The notes beneath the pieces are model-generated. The model was not told where the DNA came from. It did no database searches and saw only the letters and a program-made list of their open reading frames with translations. From Pseudomonas viridiflava (GTDB lineage: Bacteria > Pseudomonadota > Gammaproteobacteria > Pseudomonadales > Pseudomonadaceae), in contig NZ_UTIQ01000327.1 of the NCBI RefSeq assembly GCF_900582625.1, positions 62,001 through 126,000 on the forward strand: a stretch of DNA of 64,000 nucleotides, given 5' to 3'. A program made the translations under genes and the position numbers. Positions 51,984 through 59,689 of the stretch are shown here, piece after piece (position 1 is the first letter of the stretch; each line of letters begins with the position of its first letter).

Positions 51984-52207
51984 TGCGCTACCTCGCTTGC
52001 TTTGCGGTCGGCGCGTATTTGCAGATGCACATCCGCCTGCGATCCGGTGAACAGGAACGGCTCTTCCTCGTTGGGGCGGGTTACCGTCCACTGCAAACGC
52101 TTCAAGCGGCAAAGAGCCACGCGATAACCATCAACGCTTCGCCAGCGATCTGGAATGATGGAATCGTCGTCGTTTCGGGCCGGGAAAAGGGGAACCTTGT
52201 TATGCAT
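51980..52207 (-). CDS. Small phage protein of unknown function
   Basis: 75 aa, MHNKVPLFPARNDDDSIIPD then RVALCRLKRLQWTVTRPNEE. ATG 52207 overlaps the end of the P-like gene by 8 bp. No family recognised. Confidence 0.55.
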   Translation of the reverse strand: MHNKVPLFPARNDDDSIIPDRWRSVDGYRVALCRLKRLQWTVTRPNEEEPFLFTGSQADVHLQIRADRKASEVAQ

Positions 52208-52886
52208 GGACGCCACCCACTCGGCTGCGAATTGCGTCGAGTGCGGCGCGGGCAATTTCCGGCGTGCGGCGACCGTCCACTTTCGACGGCAGAGCCTTCG
52301 GCATCGCCTGAAGAGGCTGGCCGGATATCAACCGGCGCACGGCGATCACGTAATTGCGTTCAAACAGCTTCAGCCCGAGCTTGCTATCGAGTCTGTTCAG
52401 ATTGTCAAAGCCCGATTCTTTGGCTGCGTGGTAAATCGCGTCATGGCTCCAACGGCCACGGCCCGCCATCGAAGGGTGCACCAGGCGGCAGGCCTCGCGG
52501 TACGCAACGGATACTTCCGGCAGGCCAAGCATCTCCGCTGTGGGCTCGCACGATTTGATGAAATCGCCAGGCGCGGGGACGTACACAGACCCACCCTGGC
52601 GGGCCCGCATCAAACCAAAACGGAGCTGGTCAATGTCGCTCACCGAGGCTTCCATCAGCGCCTTGGTCCACGTGCGTTTGGCGTCCTTGTACGCCTCCAT
52701 GTCAGGCCATGATGTTCGCCAGGCGGAGTGGATCGAGCGCAGTTCGCGGAACAGCCGGTTAACCACCATCGCGGTTTCTTTGCTGAGAACCGCGTCGGCC
52801 GCCAGAGCGTTCAGGCTGGCTGGCGCAGGCATGGCCGGCAGAGAGCCCTTCAGCAGGCTTGCAGTGAGTTCGGTTGTGGATTTCAT
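52200..52886 (-). CDS. Replication protein P-like (helicase loader)
   Basis: 228 aa. VVNRLFRELRSIHSAWRTSW and LMRARQGGSVYVPAPGDFIK match lambda P-type replication proteins, which recruit the host DnaB helicase to the phage origin. It follows the O-like gene with a 4-bp overlap, preserving the O-P order. Confidence 0.8.
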   Translation of the reverse strand: MKSTTELTASLLKGSLPAMPAPASLNALAADAVLSKETAMVVNRLFRELRSIHSAWRTSWPDMEAYKDAKRTWTKALMEASVSDIDQLRFGLMRARQGGSVYVPAPGDFIKSCEPTAEMLGLPEVSVAYREACRLVHPSMAGRGRWSHDAIYHAAKESGFDNLNRLDSKLGLKLFERNYVIAVRRLISGQPLQAMPKALPSKVDGRRTPEIARAALDAIRSRVGGVHA

Positions 52887-53638
52887 ACCTGACCATCTCC
52901 GTTGAGCCAGCTTGTGTCGTCGTCATCCCTCACAGGCTCGCCACTGCCGGACACGCGTTCACGCTTTGCCCAGGTCGCTAGCCGGTTAGCCCAGCCGCCG
53001 TGGCTGTCGAACACAGTCGGTCGAGCGCAGTGGTAGGCCAGGAAACTGCGGAACACGTCTTCGGGGATTTGGTAGCCGATGGGGAATGCCATCAGGGTCA
53101 GCTGGGTTTTCAGGTGGCGGGCTGTTGGGGCCCACTCGGGGAACATGGCGAAACGCTGAGATTCGTCGATGGTTTCTTCAAGCGTTTTCGCGGGCAGCGG
53201 CTGCTCTTCGGTTACTTGATGGTTAATTGACGTATTGGGTGCAGATTCTGCACCCCGTTCTGTCGAAATCTGCACCCCGTTCTGTTGCAGGTTGCACCCC
53301 GTGCCGTCATTTGCACCCCGTTCTGAGCGGGGTGCAGAATCTGCACCCCGTTTCAAAAGCAGGTCATAAACTACCGGGCGACGGTCATGGCGATCTATGT
53401 GAACGGCAGCGATTGCCTGGTTGCCGCGAACGATCAAGCCGGCCTTCTCCAAGTCGTCGAGCTTGTAGCGAACGGTGCGCTCGGAAAGGCCCGTATCACC
53501 GCTGAGCGTGGTAGCCGATGGGAAGGCACCGCGGCCATCCGATCCGGCGTAGTTGGCGAGGCACAGCAGCACATGGCGAGCGCTGGAGTCCTTCAGGAAT
53601 TGCTGGGCAAGCGCCCAGGACATGGCTTGAACACTCAC
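52883..53638 (-). CDS. Replication protein O-like (origin binding)
   Basis: 251 aa. Winged helix at residues ~15-95 (ALAQQFLKDSSARHVLLCLA, GAFPSATTLSGDTGLSERTV). The hydrophilic middle is encoded by the iteron block (GADSAPRSERGANDGT). The C-terminal part (AYHCARPTVFDSHGGWANRL, KRERVSGSG) is like DnaT/O C-termini that contact P. Starts inside the KilAC gene end (4-bp overlap). Confidence 0.8.
   Translation of the reverse strand: MSVQAMSWALAQQFLKDSSARHVLLCLANYAGSDGRGAFPSATTLSGDTGLSERTVRYKLDDLEKAGLIVRGNQAIAAVHIDRHDRRPVVYDLLLKRGADSAPRSERGANDGTGCNLQQNGVQISTERGAESAPNTSINHQVTEEQPLPAKTLEETIDESQRFAMFPEWAPTARHLKTQLTLMAFPIGYQIPEDVFRSFLAYHCARPTVFDSHGGWANRLATWAKRERVSGSGEPVRDDDDTSWLNGDGQV
53237..53350. 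other. Putative phage replication origin: iterons inside the O-like gene
   Basis: TGCACCCCG occurs in direct orientation at 53,249, 53,271, 53,293, 53,312 and 53,342 (spacings 22, 22, 19, 30), inverted at 53,328-53,336, with a partial inverted copy at 53,237. Most are followed by TTCTG. Lambda carries its O-binding iterons within gene O in the same way. Confidence 0.85.
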
Positions 53639-54360
53639 AACGATGCTCCAGTAAACTTTTCGGCCAGCAACGCCAGCCCTTTGGGGGTGACGCGAACCTG
53701 GGAAGCCAGGCGCCGATCACCGTTGTCTTGAACGCCGATCACAGTGACTTTGTGATCCAGCAAGCCGGCCTGTTGCCGGGGTTGGTAGGCGAGCCAGTGC
53801 GCACAACCTTCGCGGCGGTAAATCCACCGGTGTTCCTTCATCCACTGGAGCAAGGCAACGCGGCGCACGCCGAGGTGCTTGGCGGCATCGGTGAGGCACA
53901 TGGTCCCGCTGGCGGCGGCGATACGCTCCAGCGCCTCAACCTTTGGCTGCTGCTCTTGCAGCACCAGCCGCAAACCGCTGTTTTGGTCAGCGAGGTCAGC
54001 AGCAAGGCGTAAGGCATCGGGCAGTGTTTGAGGAATCAGCGGCGCCTGGGCTTCCAGCTCATGCCACCGGCGAATGACCTTCATCCGAAGCGGCGCGCTG
54101 TAGCCAGTCAGCAAGCAGTCGGTGTGCTCGCGGTCAAGGCGGTACTCCACCTGGGCGCGGTTTTGGCCGTCTTGGTAGGTGTGCTCAAAACTGAGCACAT
54201 CTGCTTTGAGCTCAGTGAGCATGCCGAGGATGTCGCGCTTCACGTTGTTGTGCCGTTTGCCAGTGAGCTCGGCGATTTCACGCGAAGACATCCGCGCCAC
54301 GTTTTCGGAATTCGGAAAACGTGGCGCGCCGTGGCTGGCAGGTACTAGGGACATTTCCAT
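53635..54360 (-). CDS. Rha-type / KilAC-domain phage regulatory protein
   Basis: 241 aa. The N-terminus has a Rha domain (VARMSSREIAELTGKRHNNV, TYQDGQNRAQVEYRLDREHT). The C-terminal ~110 residues form a KilAC antirepressor domain (LTDAAKHLGVRRVALLQWMK, YQPRQQAGLLDHKVTVI, VRVTPKGLALLAEKF). These interfere with repression or host functions. It is 80 bp downstream of cro. Confidence 0.85.
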   Translation of the reverse strand: MEMSLVPASHGAPRFPNSENVARMSSREIAELTGKRHNNVKRDILGMLTELKADVLSFEHTYQDGQNRAQVEYRLDREHTDCLLTGYSAPLRMKVIRRWHELEAQAPLIPQTLPDALRLAADLADQNSGLRLVLQEQQPKVEALERIAAASGTMCLTDAAKHLGVRRVALLQWMKEHRWIYRREGCAHWLAYQPRQQAGLLDHKVTVIGVQDNGDRRLASQVRVTPKGLALLAEKFTGASL

Positions 54361-54440
54361 AACTCAGCCCTCACTACTGGATAAAAACACACTCGTTTCG
54401 CACGGATTACCGGCACGCTCGCGCCCCCGTACCATTGGTC

Positions 54441-54635
54441 TTAAGCGGCGGACGTCTGAGACGGAAACGGGCGCAGTTCCTTTGCCTCGAAGCTCCCGTC
54501 AGGTAGCTCAAGCACGCGAATATTGCGTTTAGCGGAAAGCGCTTTGTGAACTGCGGGGGCCGTAACGCCAAGCAATCTGGCTGCTTCAGATTGCCCTTTC
54601 AGTTCCACGAAGGCGGCTAGTGAGGTTTCTTTCAT
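54441..54635 (-). CDS. cro: Cro-like repressor
   Basis: 64 aa, a small helix-turn-helix (LKGQSEAARLLGVTAPAVHK, LSAKRNIRVLEL). First gene on the leftward transcript, divergent from cI across three operators, so it is Cro by fold size and position. Confidence 0.82.
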   Translation of the reverse strand: MKETSLAAFVELKGQSEAARLLGVTAPAVHKALSAKRNIRVLELPDGSFEAKELRPFPSQTSAA

Positions 54636-54667
54636 GGTCGTGCCTCGGGTGTTCTTTCGGCACGATA

Positions 54668-54732
54668 TTAACCATCTGTTAACTTTTGATCAATACCGAT
54701 GGTTTCTTCTTATTTTTAACCATTGGTTTAAA
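54668..54732. promoter_or_regulatory. cI/cro operator region with three operators
   Basis: Three related sites: TTAACCATCTGTTAA (54,668-54,682), ATACCGATGGTTT (54,693-54,705) and TTTAACCATTGGTTTAAA (about 54,714-54,731). The half-site TTAACCATYGGT recurs at 58,376-58,415. Three spaced operators between divergent cI and cro is the lambda OR plan. Confidence 0.82.
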
Positions 54733-54740
54733 TTCGCGCG

Positions 54741-55628
54741 ATGACAAAGAAACGAATCCTTCCAGCCGACCGCATAGCCGAGTGCACCGCCGCTCACGAG
54801 CTTTTTTTGGCTAAGAAAAACGAGCTGAAGCTCAGCCAGAAGAAAATTGCGGATGAGGCAAACATGACGCCGGCGGCCGTGAACCTGTACTTCAAGGGCA
54901 TCAACCCCCTGAACGCGCAGTTCGCCGCCGTGCTCTCGCGCGTGCTTCAGGTTCCGGTGGAGGCCTTCAGCCCACGCCTCGCCAATGAGATCAAAGGTCT
55001 ATCCAGCGTCCAGGCTGTAGCTACTCCAAGCAGCGCAGCTGACCAGGTCAAGAAGATGCTGGCTAAGCATGGGAAAGGGCTTCCAGAAGAGACTCGCCAG
55101 AAGATTGCGGCAGCCGTAACTGAGTCGTTGGCTGAGCAGGCAGTGGTGCCGGCCGACCAAAGCAATGTCATCGTTGCGGACTTTTCGCGCCGCGCATTGA
55201 TAGGCGACGAAATCCGCATCGCACACTATGACGTCCAAGGCGCCATGGGGAACGGAAAGCAGGTTCACGACTTCCCCGAGCTCTTCAAAGACGTGACGGT
55301 CAGCCAGCAGCACCTGCGCGAGCTGGGCGTGAAGTACGAAGACCCTCGGCACCTGAAGATGATCACCGGCAGCGGACAGTCGATGGCGCCGACCATCCAG
55401 GACAAAGACCCGATGATCGTGGATGCAAGCATTCGCGAATTCACCGGTGACGGGATTTACGCTTTCACCTGGCAGGGGCTGTTCTACATCAAGCGCCTAC
55501 AGATGAAGGGTGCCGATCACTTCAAGATGATTTCGGACAACGCTCTCCACTCCCCGGAAGACATTCGAGTCGACGAGACGTATATCCAAGCCAGAGTGTT
55601 GCTGGTGTGGAACGCGAAGCGCGTTTGA
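54741..55628 (+). CDS. cI: CI-type repressor with S24 peptidase domain
   Basis: 295 aa. The N-terminal helix-turn-helix (LSQKKIADEANMTPAAVNLY) is followed by a linker and a C-terminal S24 domain: Ser214 in GSGQSMAPT and Lys251 in FYIKRLQ, the catalytic dyad. The usual Ala-Gly cleavage bond is not obvious (YDVQGAMGNGKQ). It represses both early promoters through TTAACCATYGGT sites. Confidence 0.92.
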   Translation: MTKKRILPADRIAECTAAHELFLAKKNELKLSQKKIADEANMTPAAVNLYFKGINPLNAQFAAVLSRVLQVPVEAFSPRLANEIKGLSSVQAVATPSSAADQVKKMLAKHGKGLPEETRQKIAAAVTESLAEQAVVPADQSNVIVADFSRRALIGDEIRIAHYDVQGAMGNGKQVHDFPELFKDVTVSQQHLRELGVKYEDPRHLKMITGSGQSMAPTIQDKDPMIVDASIREFTGDGIYAFTWQGLFYIKRLQMKGADHFKMISDNALHSPEDIRVDETYIQARVLLVWNAKRV

Positions 55629-55668
55629 GGTCCTAGACCAGAAGCGAGCGCCGGAAACCGATACCACC

Positions 55669-55740
55669 AACCATTGGTTGACAAAAACACAGATAAAGGC
55701 AAAATGGTTGACACGAGCAACGTCAACCAGGTGAGCCGCT
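55669..55740 (+). promoter_or_regulatory. Promoter/operator of the accessory gene pair
   Basis: AACCATTGGTT (55,669-55,679) equals the core of the third cI operator and overlaps a TTGACA (55,678-55,683). A separate perfect inverted repeat GGTTGAC-N9-GTCAACC (55,706-55,728) lies next to the ribosome site AGGTGAG, suited to an autoregulator such as the XRE protein of the pair. Confidence 0.6.
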
Positions 55741-56364
55741 ATGCCTAGCCTTCCGCAATTAATTGATACAGACCTGTCCTTTGAAAAGATGGCAGTGATC
55801 TCCAAAGCCGTTGCTCTGGGGTACCGGGCTTCGCAGGAAATCATTCGTGGCAACACTGTTCTCGGCACCAATGTCATGGCGGTGTCTGGACATATCAAGC
55901 GAGCTTGCATCGATCACTTCCTTGCGGCCGTCCCCGGCTCATCCCCCGCTTCCGGCATCACTTCGCAGTTGGAGAGCAATCGAAATGGCTCTTCAAAGCA
56001 TGTAGTTGTCCGCTCGGGTCGACTCGTCCTAACCGCACACAACGTGAACAGCCCAAGAACGAAAATGCTAAAAAGCTCCTTGTATAACAAAGTCCTTTCT
56101 AGCCCAAACTTCGATTTATTTTCTAACTCCTATGAAGAGCACGAGAGCGATGTCGTCTGTGGCCAACTGCTGCATGGCTCGAAGACGATGCTCGAGTTCA
56201 TGAGTCTCGTTATCCCGGACGCAAACTGCAAGATCGCGCTTTATACCAGACAGATTCCACTACCGACCGTGGAAGAAGTGCGCGAGGAGAAAATCGACGA
56301 CAGCCTTAACAATTTGTTTGAACAGATCACCAAAGAATTCGAAAAGAACAAAGAAGCCCGTTAG
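55741..56364 (+). CDS. Unknown protein paired with XRE-ImmA/IrrE protease
   Basis: 207 aa, soluble. HVVVRSGRLVLTAHNVNSPR and SSLYNKVLSSPNFDLF stand out, and a charged helical C-terminus. No family recognised. It ends 2 bp before the next gene, in lower-GC DNA than its neighbours, directly after cI. Such pairs with an XRE-ImmA/IrrE protein are often toxin-antitoxin or phage-defence modules. That role is inference from context. Confidence 0.62.
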   Translation: MPSLPQLIDTDLSFEKMAVISKAVALGYRASQEIIRGNTVLGTNVMAVSGHIKRACIDHFLAAVPGSSPASGITSQLESNRNGSSKHVVVRSGRLVLTAHNVNSPRTKMLKSSLYNKVLSSPNFDLFSNSYEEHESDVVCGQLLHGSKTMLEFMSLVIPDANCKIALYTRQIPLPTVEEVREEKIDDSLNNLFEQITKEFEKNKEAR

Positions 56365-56366
56365 TC

Positions 56367-57497
56367 ATGAAATTTAATCCATCGCGACTTACTGAAGCCA
56401 GGCAGGCGGTCGGACTTACTATGGCCGCGCTATCTGAAAGAATTGGCGTAACCAGACAAGCTGTCTCTATTTTCGAGAAGGGCTCTAAAGCTCCAACCTT
56501 CGAAAATGTATTAAAACTATCTAAAGTTTTAGAGGTTGCCGTAGACTTTTTTTATACTGAGTCTAAGCCGATACAACAGATCACTACACCCTCACACTTT
56601 AGAAGTTTCAAAACAACAGCAAAGAAATCCAGAACAAAAGCACAAATTCAGGAATCATGGTTCGCCGAGTTCTCTCAGGCTCTTTTGTCGGACATAAAAT
56701 ACCCCGGGGCGAACATCTATAAGTCCCCGATTGACGACTTTACGGAGTTGTCTTTTGACAATATTGAAAATATAGCTGTTGAAGCCAGAAAATTTTGGAA
56801 CTTGGGGGTCGGCCCGATAAGCAACCTGACTAGACTGCTAGAAAGCAACGGCATTTTCGTTGCTCAGCTAACGATGGATCGACAAACTCAAGCATTTTCA
56901 AACTGGCGTGGCAATCTCGCTTACATCATCACTGAAAAGCAGAATAGCAATGCTCGGCATAGATTCAATCTGGCGCATGAGCTTGGGCATTTGATCATGC
57001 ACACGGCAGTGTCAGACGAAGATCATGAAGACGATGAATTGGTACAGCTGAAAGAAGATCAGGCAAACTTCTTCGCCGGGGCATTCATTTTCCCGCGCCA
57101 GTCTATTCTGCAAGAGTTCACCTCATGCTCTCTTGATGCTTTGATACATTTGAAGCGACGATGGGGTATCTCTGTCGCTGCTTTAGCAGTCAGAGCCAGG
57201 TCATTAGGACTCATCTCAGAAAATCAGAGCATTTATATTTTTAAGCAACTTGCAGTGATGCCAGGTGGAAGAAAAAGCGAGCCCCTAGACAAAGATATCC
57301 CGAAAGAAACCAGCATACTGATAAGCGACATGATCGACTTTCTGGAAGGAAAAGGGAGATTCACCAAAGAAGAAATTGCCAAGCTTCTCCCCCTCCCCGC
57401 AATGCGCTTAGCTGAGATGTCAGGGAAATCGGAGTCCTATTTTCTGCCTGAGGACTCACTACCAGCGAATGTAATTTCATTCCAGTTGCGCAAGTAG
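56367..57497 (+). CDS. XRE-family regulator fused to ImmA/IrrE metallopeptidase
   Basis: 376 aa. Residues ~8-62: helix-turn-helix (LTMAALSERIGVTRQAVSIF). Residues ~135-270: ImmA/IrrE zinc peptidase with HELGH at 204-208 and a downstream Glu in KEDQANFFAGAFIFP. The C-terminal ~100 residues have no recognised domain. Proteins of this class cleave or control a partner repressor or act as antitoxins. The gene is lower in GC than the surrounding phage DNA. Confidence 0.88.
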   Translation: MKFNPSRLTEARQAVGLTMAALSERIGVTRQAVSIFEKGSKAPTFENVLKLSKVLEVAVDFFYTESKPIQQITTPSHFRSFKTTAKKSRTKAQIQESWFAEFSQALLSDIKYPGANIYKSPIDDFTELSFDNIENIAVEARKFWNLGVGPISNLTRLLESNGIFVAQLTMDRQTQAFSNWRGNLAYIITEKQNSNARHRFNLAHELGHLIMHTAVSDEDHEDDELVQLKEDQANFFAGAFIFPRQSILQEFTSCSLDALIHLKRRWGISVAALAVRARSLGLISENQSIYIFKQLAVMPGGRKSEPLDKDIPKETSILISDMIDFLEGKGRFTKEEIAKLLPLPAMRLAEMSGKSESYFLPEDSLPANVISFQLRK

Positions 57498-57501
57498 CGA
57501 G

Positions 57502-57526
57502 AGCCCGCGATTTCGCGGGCTTTTTT
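57502..57526 (+). terminator. Intrinsic terminator of the accessory pair
   Basis: AGCCCGCG-ATTT-CGCGGGCT with T6, 4 bp after the protease stop codon. It ends a self-contained two-gene unit. Confidence 0.92.
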
Positions 57527-57546
57527 GTGCCTGTCAGAGAGGTGTT

Positions 57547-57903
57547 TCAGTGGTGGCCCTTCCGCTTACTGCCGCACATCAGGCATTTGCTGTAGGCGCT
57601 GTAGCGGCCATTGAGGTGACGCATCGGGCCGGCGCAATGATCGCAACCCCCAATCAAGTCTCCCTGCTGCCATCGGTGCTCAAGCCAGGCGTTATATAGG
57701 GCCCATAGAAGCCCGAACCCGGCTACCGAGGCCGCTCCGCAGAAAATCACACGTTTCACAGGAGCAACCATCTTCAGGTTGGGGTCTGTTGATGTCGCTG
57801 ATGGGTCGATCAGCAGTACACCAATCAAGCCGAGCACCGCCAACGCGCCAGGTAAAGCATAGAGTCTTAAATTTCGTTCAATTGCCGTAACGTTGATGTC
57901 CAT
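57547..57903 (-). CDS. Two-span membrane protein with C-terminal Cys pairs
   Basis: 118 aa. Spans at YALPGALAVLGLIGVLLI and VIFCGAASVAGFGLLWALYN; the C-terminal CDHCAGPMRHL and CLMCGSKRKGHH form a zinc-ribbon-like tail. Unknown function; opposite strand to the accessory pair. Confidence 0.6.
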   Translation of the reverse strand: MDINVTAIERNLRLYALPGALAVLGLIGVLLIDPSATSTDPNLKMVAPVKRVIFCGAASVAGFGLLWALYNAWLEHRWQQGDLIGGCDHCAGPMRHLNGRYSAYSKCLMCGSKRKGHH

Positions 57904-57993
57904 TTCGTACTGCCTTCTTTCGCATCTAATGACTGCCTATCCCACTCGATAGCTTATCGCCACTATGCGCCAACCCCAAGCTTGCCCGCCACT

Positions 57994-58308
57994 TCAAAAG
58001 GGTATTTCTGCCTCGGTAATCGGCTCGGCCTCGCGCTCTATCGGAGTGCCCTCCCCCTCCTCTTTCTCCCAGCTCACCCTTACGTTGCCGTCGTCATCGA
58101 ACAACAGGTGCAGCTCATCCGTCTCGGCCAGTAAGCCCATCACGGCATCCCAGTCCTGATCCTCGTCAGTATCAAGCCGGTGAATCAACACGCTCCGGTT
58201 TAGCTGCGAGATAGGCGATTGGATCATCGCCGATACCCTCAAGCCCAGGCGTTCCAGCCCTGTCAGCTCAGTTTTGATCTCTGTTTGTCCCTTCCTTTGC
58301 TTGGCCAT
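57994..58308 (-). CDS. DUF1654 protein, SOS-controlled
   Basis: 104 aa. TGLERLGLRVSAMIQSPISQ, RSVLIHRLDTDEDQDWDAVM and DDGNVRVSW match the Pseudomonas DUF1654 family. Members often sit behind LexA boxes, as here (11 bp before the ATG). The start at 58308 is MAKQRKG. Function not established. Confidence 0.82.
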   Translation of the reverse strand: MAKQRKGQTEIKTELTGLERLGLRVSAMIQSPISQLNRSVLIHRLDTDEDQDWDAVMGLLAETDELHLLFDDDGNVRVSWEKEEGEGTPIEREAEPITEAEIPF

Positions 58309-58318
58309 GCCGTACCAC

Positions 58319-58334
58319 CTGTATATCCGTACAG
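58319..58334 (-). promoter_or_regulatory. LexA (SOS) box before DUF1654 gene
   Basis: CTGTATATCCGTACAG fits CTG-N10-CAG and lies 11 bp upstream of the DUF1654 start. Confidence 0.85.
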
Positions 58335-58375
58335 TTATTTTTGAAGAAGCATACCGGACGCTTCCGAAAAATAAA

Positions 58376-58415
58376 TTAACCATCGGTATTGACGTATAAA
58401 TATACCGATGGTTAA
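58376..58415. promoter_or_regulatory. Second cI operator pair at the rightward early promoter
   Basis: TTAACCATCGGTAT (58,376-58,389) and its exact reverse complement ATACCGATGGTTAA (58,402-58,415) flank a 12-bp spacer. TTGACG (58,389) and TTAACT (58,412) are 17 bp apart and make a plausible rightward promoter inside the operators. The half-site is the one found in the cI/cro region. Confidence 0.8.
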
Positions 58416-58720
58416 CTTGATTTCAACACGGCAGCGATGCCCCGGGTTAACCCGAAACGCTCTTTAACAGCTTGAGACCTTCGCGGCGTGATCCGGGCAA
58501 CCGAACAGCGCGAACCACAAATTTCACGCCCCATGCCAGCTCTGGAACTGGCCGGACTCCCATACGGAGGACGCGACGTTGTGCAGCCAGTCGGGGAGAC
58601 GCCAGCAGCTGACCCGGCCAGAGAGATGACTCCGGCACCACGCACAGCAAGACAGGAAAGCATCACTGAAGCACCTGGGTGACCGGGTGCTTTGGGATGA
58701 CCACCGAGAAAGGAGTCGAA
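58416..58720 (+). promoter_or_regulatory. Rightward early leader with boxA (CGCTCTTTAACA)
   Basis: CGCTCTTTAACA at 58,458-58,469 matches the boxA of rRNA/nut sites, bound by NusB-S10, about 40 nt into the predicted transcript and just after the palindrome CGGGTTAACCCG. Further on, GGCGTGA pairs with TCACGCC near 58,475-58,530 and AAGCACC pairs with GGTGCTT near 58,670-58,693. No gene is seen. It suggests processive antitermination of the early operon. Confidence 0.65.
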
Positions 58721-59107
58721 ATGGAAAAGACAATCGAACTGGAGGGGTGGCGCGGGCGCCTTGATGCCGGCCTCCCTCGCCGTCAGCTCGAAGCATTGAT
58801 CTACGCATGTGCCGACATGACCGTAAAGGAAATCGCGCGCCGCATGGGTATTGGTCCTGCAAGCGTTCAGCAGCGTTTAGATGACGCTCGCTTCAACCTG
58901 GGCATGCAACGCTCAGTGCGCGGCCTCTGCCTTGAGGCGCTACGCCGCGGGATCGTAGGGCCGCTGGTTATCACGCTCTGCACGCTTTGCGCGTTTCAGA
59001 CGTTCATGGACATAGACCACATGCAGCGCGTTCACCGCGTCACCCGCATTCAGCAAACGAAAGGCGGCCGTCGCGATTCATTCGACAAGCCTTTGGAGTT
59101 CTGCTGA
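58721..59107 (+). CDS. LuxR-type HTH protein with membrane segment
   Basis: 128 aa. A helix-turn-helix (MTVKEIARRMGIGPASVQQR) is followed by a hydrophobic segment (VGPLVITLCTLCAFQTFMD) and a basic tail. AAAGGAG precedes ATG 58721. First gene of the rightward operon. A membrane-anchored DNA binder is unusual; targets unknown. Confidence 0.7.
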   Translation: MEKTIELEGWRGRLDAGLPRRQLEALIYACADMTVKEIARRMGIGPASVQQRLDDARFNLGMQRSVRGLCLEALRRGIVGPLVITLCTLCAFQTFMDIDHMQRVHRVTRIQQTKGGRRDSFDKPLEFC

Positions 59108-59181
59108 TGACGACCGACCAACGCTATCGGCTGGGCTGGGCGATCACCGCCGTCGCCCTGCTGCTGATCAACCTGATGTGA
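59107..59181 (+). CDS. Tiny membrane peptide
   Basis: 24 aa: [20 protein letters not shown] then INLM. One span; its ATG overlaps the previous stop (TGATG), so it would be translated by coupling. Support is the overlap and the composition only. Confidence 0.45.
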   Translation: MTTDQRYRLGWAITAVALLLINLM

Positions 59182-59200
59182 CCAACCAAGGAGCAGGACC

Positions 59201-59377
59201 ATGCTTATCCTCACCCGCCGAGTAGGCGAAACACTGCAGATCGGCGACGACATCAAGGTCGTTGTAGTCGGCGTTAAAGGCAACCAGGTACGCCTGGGCA
59301 TCGACGCACCGAAGAGCGTCAACGTGATGCGGCCAGATGCCAAGTTGCAGCAACCAAAACTTGCGAAGGCGGTATAG
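59201..59377 (+). CDS. csrA: Phage-encoded CsrA/RsmA-family RNA-binding regulator
   Basis: 58 aa: [20 protein letters not shown], then [20 protein letters not shown] and NVMRPDAK. All family landmarks are present (MLILTRR, GxxVRLGIxAPxxV); Arg44-type A/PxxxxVxR position is replaced by NVMRPD. CsrA dimers bind GGA in RNA hairpin loops and repress or stabilise mRNAs. AAGGAG lies 9 bp before the ATG. A phage copy can rewire host RsmA control. Only 2 bp separate it from the next gene. Confidence 0.9.
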   Translation: MLILTRRVGETLQIGDDIKVVVVGVKGNQVRLGIDAPKSVNVMRPDAKLQQPKLAKAV

Positions 59378-59379
59378 CC

Positions 59380-59661
59380 ATGGCCAATCAGCTCACCCTT
59401 GACGGCCAGCCAGTCATCAAGCAGATCAAACTGGATTGCTACTTGGTTGGCGACCACGACTACTACGCAGCGGCCTCCGCTGAGGAAGCAAAGCAGCTGC
59501 ACGCCGACCTGTGCGACTGCGATGACGAAGATGCACGCCTTGTCGTCGGAGCTCTGCTGGATAAGGAGTGGGTCGACGAAGACAGCCGCGAGCCGGTTGG
59601 GACGTTGCGGCAGTTTCTGGCGCAGGCAACCGAACCCGGCTGGCTCGCCGGCACCGAATGA
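59380..59661 (+). CDS. Small acidic phage protein
   Basis: 93 aa, strongly acidic (ADLCDCDDEDARLVVGALLD). MANQLTLDGQPVIKQIKLDC at the start. It is 2 bp after csrA and is the last gene before the structured stretch. No family recognised. Confidence 0.6.
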   Translation: MANQLTLDGQPVIKQIKLDCYLVGDHDYYAAASAEEAKQLHADLCDCDDEDARLVVGALLDKEWVDEDSREPVGTLRQFLAQATEPGWLAGTE

Positions 59662-59689
59662 GCAACTGACAAGCAATCCTTGACAGTTC

